From contig CM049311.1 in assembly GCA_026874595.1 (NCBI GenBank), forward strand, positions 50,161,676-50,225,675: 64,000 bases of DNA, read 5' to 3'. The stretch is from Sipunculus nudus (lineage: Eukaryota; Annelida; Sipuncula; Golfingiida; Sipunculidae). Numbering within the stretch: position 1 is the first letter of the stretch; each line of letters begins with the position of its first letter. The translations under genes were made by a program, and so were the position numbers. The notes beneath the pieces are model-generated. The model was not told the DNA's origin and ran no database searches. It worked only from the letters and a program-made list of their open reading frames with translations. Positions 58,938-64,000 of this stretch are shown here, piece by piece.

Positions 58938-58980
<43 letters not shown>
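58938..58980. repeat. (TA)n microsatellite
   Basis: About 21 TA units between two LINE 3' ends. Confidence 0.95.
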
Positions 58981-58981
<1 letters not shown>

Positions 58982-59009
58982 CATCCTGTAAGAGAATATG
59001 CATGATTAT

Positions 59010-59131
59010 GATTAAGGTTTATTTTATAGTTTATTAAAATCAATTATATATACAATAATGTTTACATACAAATCACTGACACCATAGTGCATATATATAC
59101 AGGTAAAACTATATACATACAATCTATTACA

Positions 59132-59188
<57 letters not shown>

Positions 59189-60299
59189 GAAAGTAGAACC
59201 CCGTATTAGATCTGAAAAAGAAAACTATCAAATTAGAATCCAGAACCTTATCAAAAAACATCATTCAGGGCTGAACCTGAAAGACGATCATATTTTATAT
59301 ACAAAATCTATATATATATATATATTCACCATGGACGAAGTAACTGAAGAAAATACTGAAATAAATTCACTTCTCAAATAAATATCTCAACATAGCAGAT
59401 AGACTATCAGTTAAACTATAATAAAAACGGATGGAGTCTCTAAATTCTTTAAAGATATGAATTAAACAGGTTAGAACAATCTTGAAATATTTAAACTCAA
59501 GCTCCATTGAGTGTTTACAAGTAATTATCTACTTGAAATACTAAACCCAAGCGCCATCTAACTGAAAATAAGCACACTTTTTTAAGTTGACCTCACTCCG
59601 AAACTTCGGGGTAATTCAAGCGTTTACCCTTATATACATACATACATACACATATACAGATACAAATGCTTATACCTATACATAAGTTAAACGTCTTATA
59701 CTGCTGGTACTATGTGATCAAAATAACATCATATATATATATATATTGTATATATATATATATATTATATATATATATGTATATATATATATATCCATTA
59801 GCAAATTACTGTTAACCTGAACCAAAATAGTCGATTTAAAATTTTCATCAACGTTACATAATGCCTCATTATAACACCATTTACTTTCAATCATTTTAAT
59901 CTTTTTTTTTTACTTCTTATGCTACATAAAAAGTGCTCTTCTTTTAAAAGACTGATTGTAAGATTCCTTTTTTATTATTCATTAGAACATATTTACTTAT
60001 ATTTAAAATCAAGTAATCGTATACCCATATCGGACAAAACTTTCCATTTATGGCTAAAACCAAAGCAAATCGCGTAAAGGTTTACTTTAATGCTTTTCCC
60101 TTCAATTTTTATAAACAGGTGATTTACCTCTCTCCAAAATTTATATGCCACAGTACAGTCGCCAAAAAACATGAAAATTAGTTTCTTTTTGACTGCAAAT
60201 ATTACAACATCATCTGAAATGGTAAACTTGCATTTTAACAGAAAATCATTTGTAGGCTATACTAAGTGTAAAAATCTCCAATTTACATCGATTAGATAT
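59010..60299 (-). mobile_element. LINE copy A 3' UTR with microsatellites
   Basis: Terminus at 59013-59045 (AATAAACTATAAAATAAACC on the minus strand). (TA)n at 59139-59185 and 59730-59790 lie within the UTR. The last part (60000-60299) still encodes ORF2 C-terminal sequence with stops, for example NWRFLHLV and FWREVNHLFIKIEGKSIKVN. Confidence 0.7.
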
Positions 60300-60662
60300 T
60301 TATCGTTTATTCCAATAGCAATTTCTAAAAATATGTTTGACCTGTAGATATTCTGTAAATATGTTTCTCAACGAGGTCATACAACTCGATTCACATATCT
60401 GTATAAATAAATTATATATGGCTCTAGTGGAAAATTTATTAGATCCTAGTGTTTTGCAATGCCCAATATCAATAATATAGTTCAATTTATAATCAGATTC
60501 TAACCCTTTCCGTAAAAGCGATATCCATTCAGTTGGGAAACATGCAATAAGACCCTTATGCCTAGTTTTGAACCAATCTGTTTTTGGAATTTTATATTTG
60601 AGAGCAATCTCCTCAAACCTGTTAAAATACCCTATCCTTCTGTTCCACACGTCTGTAACCAA
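60300..60662 (-). pseudogene. LINE ORF2 C-terminal domain, copy A
   Basis: 120 codons: VWNRRIGYFNRFEEIALKYK, DWFKTRHKGLIACFPTEWIS, KFSTRAIYNLFIQICESSCM. It aligns with 37282-37567 and 56207-56467, defining a conserved post-RT block. The surrounding ORF2 is interrupted. Confidence 0.8.
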
Positions 60663-62809
60663 TCACAACCATTGATAATAAATTTCTTCAACATAAAAGG
60701 TCTCCCTTTTTCATCAATTATGTGACAATTTAAGAACAAAACTTCGTTTAATATGACGCTTATAATTTAATATGACGCTTATAATTAAACGAAGCTCATA
60801 TTTATAACATTACATTTGGGACAATATTTAATTTTTGACATACATTTAGAGTTTCCCTATAGATTACAGGTTGTTGTACTTCATTTTTCCTATCAACCTC
60901 GTAATTGCAATTCAAAATATTTTATTTTAAAATGGAACACCTTTATAGAACCCGATAAAAAATCTGACAAAACTTGACATTTGTGATTCATGTGAAAAAC
61001 TGTGAACAACCAATTTAATTTGTGAGTCCCAATTCATTTTTGACATCAACATTACCGAAATAGAACCCTTATATATAACCCTTTTACATATTTCGATGAC
61101 CACTTAATAAGGCCCAGTGTGTCCCCCCGTCCCACATTATGACCTTACCATAAACCTTCCATTTTTTCTTTATTCACCCTCGCTCCCGATGCATCCTGAA
61201 AAGAAGTTAAAACGTTAAAACGTCTGTATATAGAGTTGATATTAGAAACAAATAATGAGGTATCGTCAGCGTATTGAGCGATTTTCAGTTCACTGTTGTC
61301 CGGTAAAATTATACCGTTAATTTCTTTATCTTTTCAAATGCCTTTAAGAAAAAGAAGTATTGCAAACTTTAACTAAGTCTGGGCCTAAAGTGGTCCAGAA
61401 ATGTTTGTAGAACTCGACGGGAAAACCGTCAATACCTGGGCTTTTGAAAGATTTGAAGCCTTTGAGTGCACGCGTGGCCTCCTCAAATATTATTTCACCT
61501 TCACACAATGCGGCAGTGTTGGGGTTCAATTTCAAAGAAAGATCAGATAAAAAGAAATTTTCCGCTGAAAATTCGTTCGGTTGAAATTTGTTAAGGTCTT
61601 TGTAAAAAGAAACTCCCATCCCCAGCATTGAATGAATGTCTGAAAAGACCCGCCCCTCATTATCCTTCAAAGAGTTTATTGTACCCCGCAGTCCCCTTTG
61701 TCTTTCCAAGCCTGAAAAGAATTTACTCATTTGTTCGCCGCCTTCTCTGTATTGAACCTTGCATCTAATGACTGCTGCTTTTGTCTGTTGTTCATTTAAA
61801 AGTTTAAGCTGAGACTAAGAATAAAAGTGTTTCTGTTCCCGCTTCCTTCCCCTGTTCGTGTTTAAGGAGTTCTGCATTATACTGAAATTCTAAAATTGAA
61901 CGAAAGCGCCTGGCGGCCTTCACCTTATCCCCTTAAGTTTGTATTTCCTTATGTCCTACCACCTTAATATGTCAATAGAGAGAATCTTTCCTCCAGTAAT
62001 CCAAAAAAGCAGAAATAGTATCACTGTATTTATAATCCTTTAGGATAGAACCATTTTATTGCCAAAAACCCGTATACCTTTTGGAGGTGTATCGTCTGTA
62101 AAATCTATAGTTACAAATCATGGTCAGTTAGAATGTTTCTAATGATATGACACATGTTAAATTGAACTAGACGACTTATATATATTCTATCTATTCTAGA
62201 GTGTACATTAAGATTGATGTTGTGTTAGGTACACATTTTCCCTTCTGGATATAGTTCTCTATTAGAATCTTTTAATAGATGTCGGTCTTTAATAATCGAT
62301 AATTCATTTTTCCCGACAATCTTTATTATTGGCACTTCCACCCTAATAAATGGATTGTTGACGCGTTTATCAGTCAAAATATAATCAGACAATTTTTTTT
62401 TAAACTCTACGTTTTTTTTGTGTCGGGCAATAAAGCTTGACAATATTATACTTATATTTGCTTATAGAGAAAAGAATACATACAATTCTGCCTTGAGAAT
62501 CCGTCCGGGTCTCCTTTATATTAATATTAAACTCATCTGCGAACCATATGGCTACTCCATTGTGGCGTTCTACACAATTGCTGGGAAAAGTGCTACCTCC
62601 CCCCTTTTTTAGTTATATTATTGAATTTGGTACATTAAAAAAGTTTCTTGCACACATAATATGTTAATTTTGTTCTCTACGATATTCTGATTTAATAAAT
62701 CTTGCTTACTGGTGTCACCAAGTCCTATTATGTTAAGAGCAGCAACTCTGAATGTAAAACATAGAAGAAAACATAGCAAAAAGTTTACTACGAAATTTAG
62801 TTTAATCAT
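60663..62809 (-). pseudogene. LINE ORF2 (endonuclease and RT), copy A
   Basis: Starts ATG at 62809: an odd hydrophobic lead, then RVAALNIIGLGD, VENKINILCVQET (endonuclease), KNELSIIKDRHLLKDSNREL (62225-62443), a linker FFSGLERQRGLRGTINSLKD, KSPGIDGFPVEFYKHFWTTL (61344-61730), then an abrupt jump near 61344 to KIAQYADDTSLFVSN with an intact catalytic YADD (61260-61275) and SGARVNKEKMEGLW. The RT palm between 'VEFYK' and 'YADD' (motifs 1-B, about 200 residues) is deleted. Only 66 bases separate it from the ORF1 stop. Confidence 0.8.
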
Positions 62810-62875
62810 TGTCCAGGGATAGGCGGCGAGTCTTCAGAGGTTGGGTCGTCCCGTTCCATCGTCCGGGGGCTAATC

Positions 62876-63922
62876 CTAGTCGTCATCGCGGTTCCAGGTA
62901 TAGGTGAAGGTGACATCACCGGGCGGCGTTTCCGATGTTTTCTCCGGATGCATCGGCGTCGACGATGATACCGGTTGGAGCGGCAGCAACGGCGACTGCT
63001 TCAGAAGTACAGGTCCATTACCGACGTTTTTGACGGTTTTTTAGACATAGTAAGTATGACTGTTGGATCGGTCGGCGACGCCGGTAAGACACGTTTTTTG
63101 ACGGTGTTTCTGTACAATAACTTGTTTTTCAGGTGTTTCCACAATCGATAGCGGCGGAAAGGGGTCGTACTCTATATCGGCGGCAGCATCAGCGACAGTA
63201 ATCTAGGTCTCTAACGGCGAAACAGAGGTATCACCGGTGGCAGCGCGAATCTCGCCGATTTCTTGGGAAATTATGCCTACTTCCGATCGACCTTGTTCTA
63301 CGTCTCTCACTTGGCTATATTGGACCTGTTCCGGACAACTCCTTTGCAAATGCCCCTGTTGTTTGCATCTGAAACAGGTTTTAACCTTACCGTGATGCCG
63401 GACATATGCAACATACGGAATGCCTCAATGGTAGAACTGTAGACGGTCTGGTAGCTGGGTAGTGATAAACATCAGAGCCTCGCGATCTAGCATGGGTAGA
63501 TTGTTTCGGGCCACAATTTGTTTCTACAGTCCTTAAACATTTTACGGTAGTTCTTCAAGTCGGCTGCACATCTTCATTTGGGACATTTAGGGGCAACTCT
63601 CGTAGGGAGACCCACACAGGCTTTTTTTGGGTTTGCTTGCGATGTTTCAAACGAGGTTCCCAGACACTGGACACCGTCCATGGATACTACTTCTGCCACC
63701 TGGTGGCTGGTAAACACAAGCTGAATTGTCGTTACCGATAAACTGTGGGCCCCTCTCAGGGACTCCCCATAAAAGTCCACCAATTCTTTTATTATCAGCG
63801 TTAACTTGGTCTTGCTTAAAAGTGTGCATACACACACACGACGTATGTGTATGATAAATAGAACTAGCCCAGGGTGGGGGACAGGATGTCTCCCCATCCC
63901 ACGGGTAAGTAGGTGGGGGCAT
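62876..63922 (-). pseudogene. LINE ORF1, copy A
   Basis: ATG at 63922-63920 (MPPPTYPWDGETSC). Then IIKELVDFYGESLRGAHSLS and VVSMDGVQCLGTSFETSQAN, YVAYVRHHGKVKTC, a complete CCHC knuckle CFRCKQQGHLQRSC at about 63334-63375, and a C-terminal Pro/Ser/Thr-rich tail ending VTFTYTWNRDDD and TAG at 62878-62876. This is the most complete ORF1 in the window but it has frameshifts. ORF1 is followed after 66 bases by ORF2, the usual LINE order. Confidence 0.75.
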
Positions 63923-63965
63923 CACAAGGATGAACAACACTCACTGTGGCTGGCTGACCCACGCG

Positions 63966-64000
63966 AAAAAAACTTTTTTTTATTGTTTATTAAAATCAGA
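63966..64000 (-). mobile_element. LINE 3' terminus at the window edge
   Basis: The minus strand reads TGATTTTAATAAACAATAAA and then A/T-rich sequence directly before the leader of copy A ORF1. It implies a further LINE copy beyond the window in the same orientation. Confidence 0.65.

Overview
The window is eukaryotic and repeat-dominated. It is AT-rich, has long (TA)n and (AGT)n microsatellites, shows GT-AG introns, and has no bacterial operon structure. Several interspersed families have the hairpin-headed, 'GTCCGTCCGTCTGT'-containing style that I know from marine molluscs such as bivalves and gastropods. A mollusc or related lophotrochozoan is therefore the best guess; this is inference from repeat style, not a marker gene. 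Few host genes can be supported. Almost everything readable is mobile-element material, mostly broken by frameshifts.

Layout. 0.4-5 kb: a 593-bp direct repeat (608-1200 and 4164-4743) behaves like the LTRs of a roughly 4-kb non-autonomous LTR element. The left copy stops exactly at one arm of a 110-bp inverted repeat (450-562 / 1200-1312). 5-9.5 kb: four copies of a local repeat family, interleaved with (TA)n and a 740-bp (AGT)n field. 9.6-10.35 kb and 15.1-15.95 kb: CpG- and CCAAT-rich promoter-like patches, the second inside an imperfect foldback. 17.9-25.3 kb: a multi-exon, plus-strand, DUF6729-like protein with a DDE-like domain. Its exon phases join perfectly, but its frame is broken at several points. 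Its 3.7-kb intron is filled by a hairpin-headed element carrying about six 340-bp tandem units, with a second terminal-inverted-repeat element nested inside. 25.5-29.3 kb: tandem minisatellites and short interspersed repeats.

29.6-32.4, 37.3-40.25 and 54.7-64 kb: minus-strand copies of one Tx1/L1-like LINE family. It has ORF1 with a CCHC knuckle, then an ORF2 endonuclease, reverse transcriptase and C-terminal region, then a 3' end with an AATAAA-containing terminus. Every ORF1 start in the window lies 45-90 bases after a 3' terminus of the same family, a head-to-tail arrangement. 41-42.3 kb: a decayed Merlin (IS1595-like) transposase. 44.3-47.3 and 51.3-51.6 kb: minus-strand pieces of a Ulp1-like cysteine protease (catalytic H, D and C present), a Cys-rich ORF, and fragments that look like a MULE-type transposase. 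48.6-49 kb: a different LINE RT remnant. 50.19-50.77 kb: two well-formed terminal exons of an unidentified minus-strand gene, the best candidate for a host gene. 53.3-53.9 kb: a further promoter-like patch.

Long poly(C)/poly(G) tracts (15 of 10 bases or more) recur throughout, and several frame breaks sit on homopolymers. Part of the apparent decay could therefore be sequencing error.
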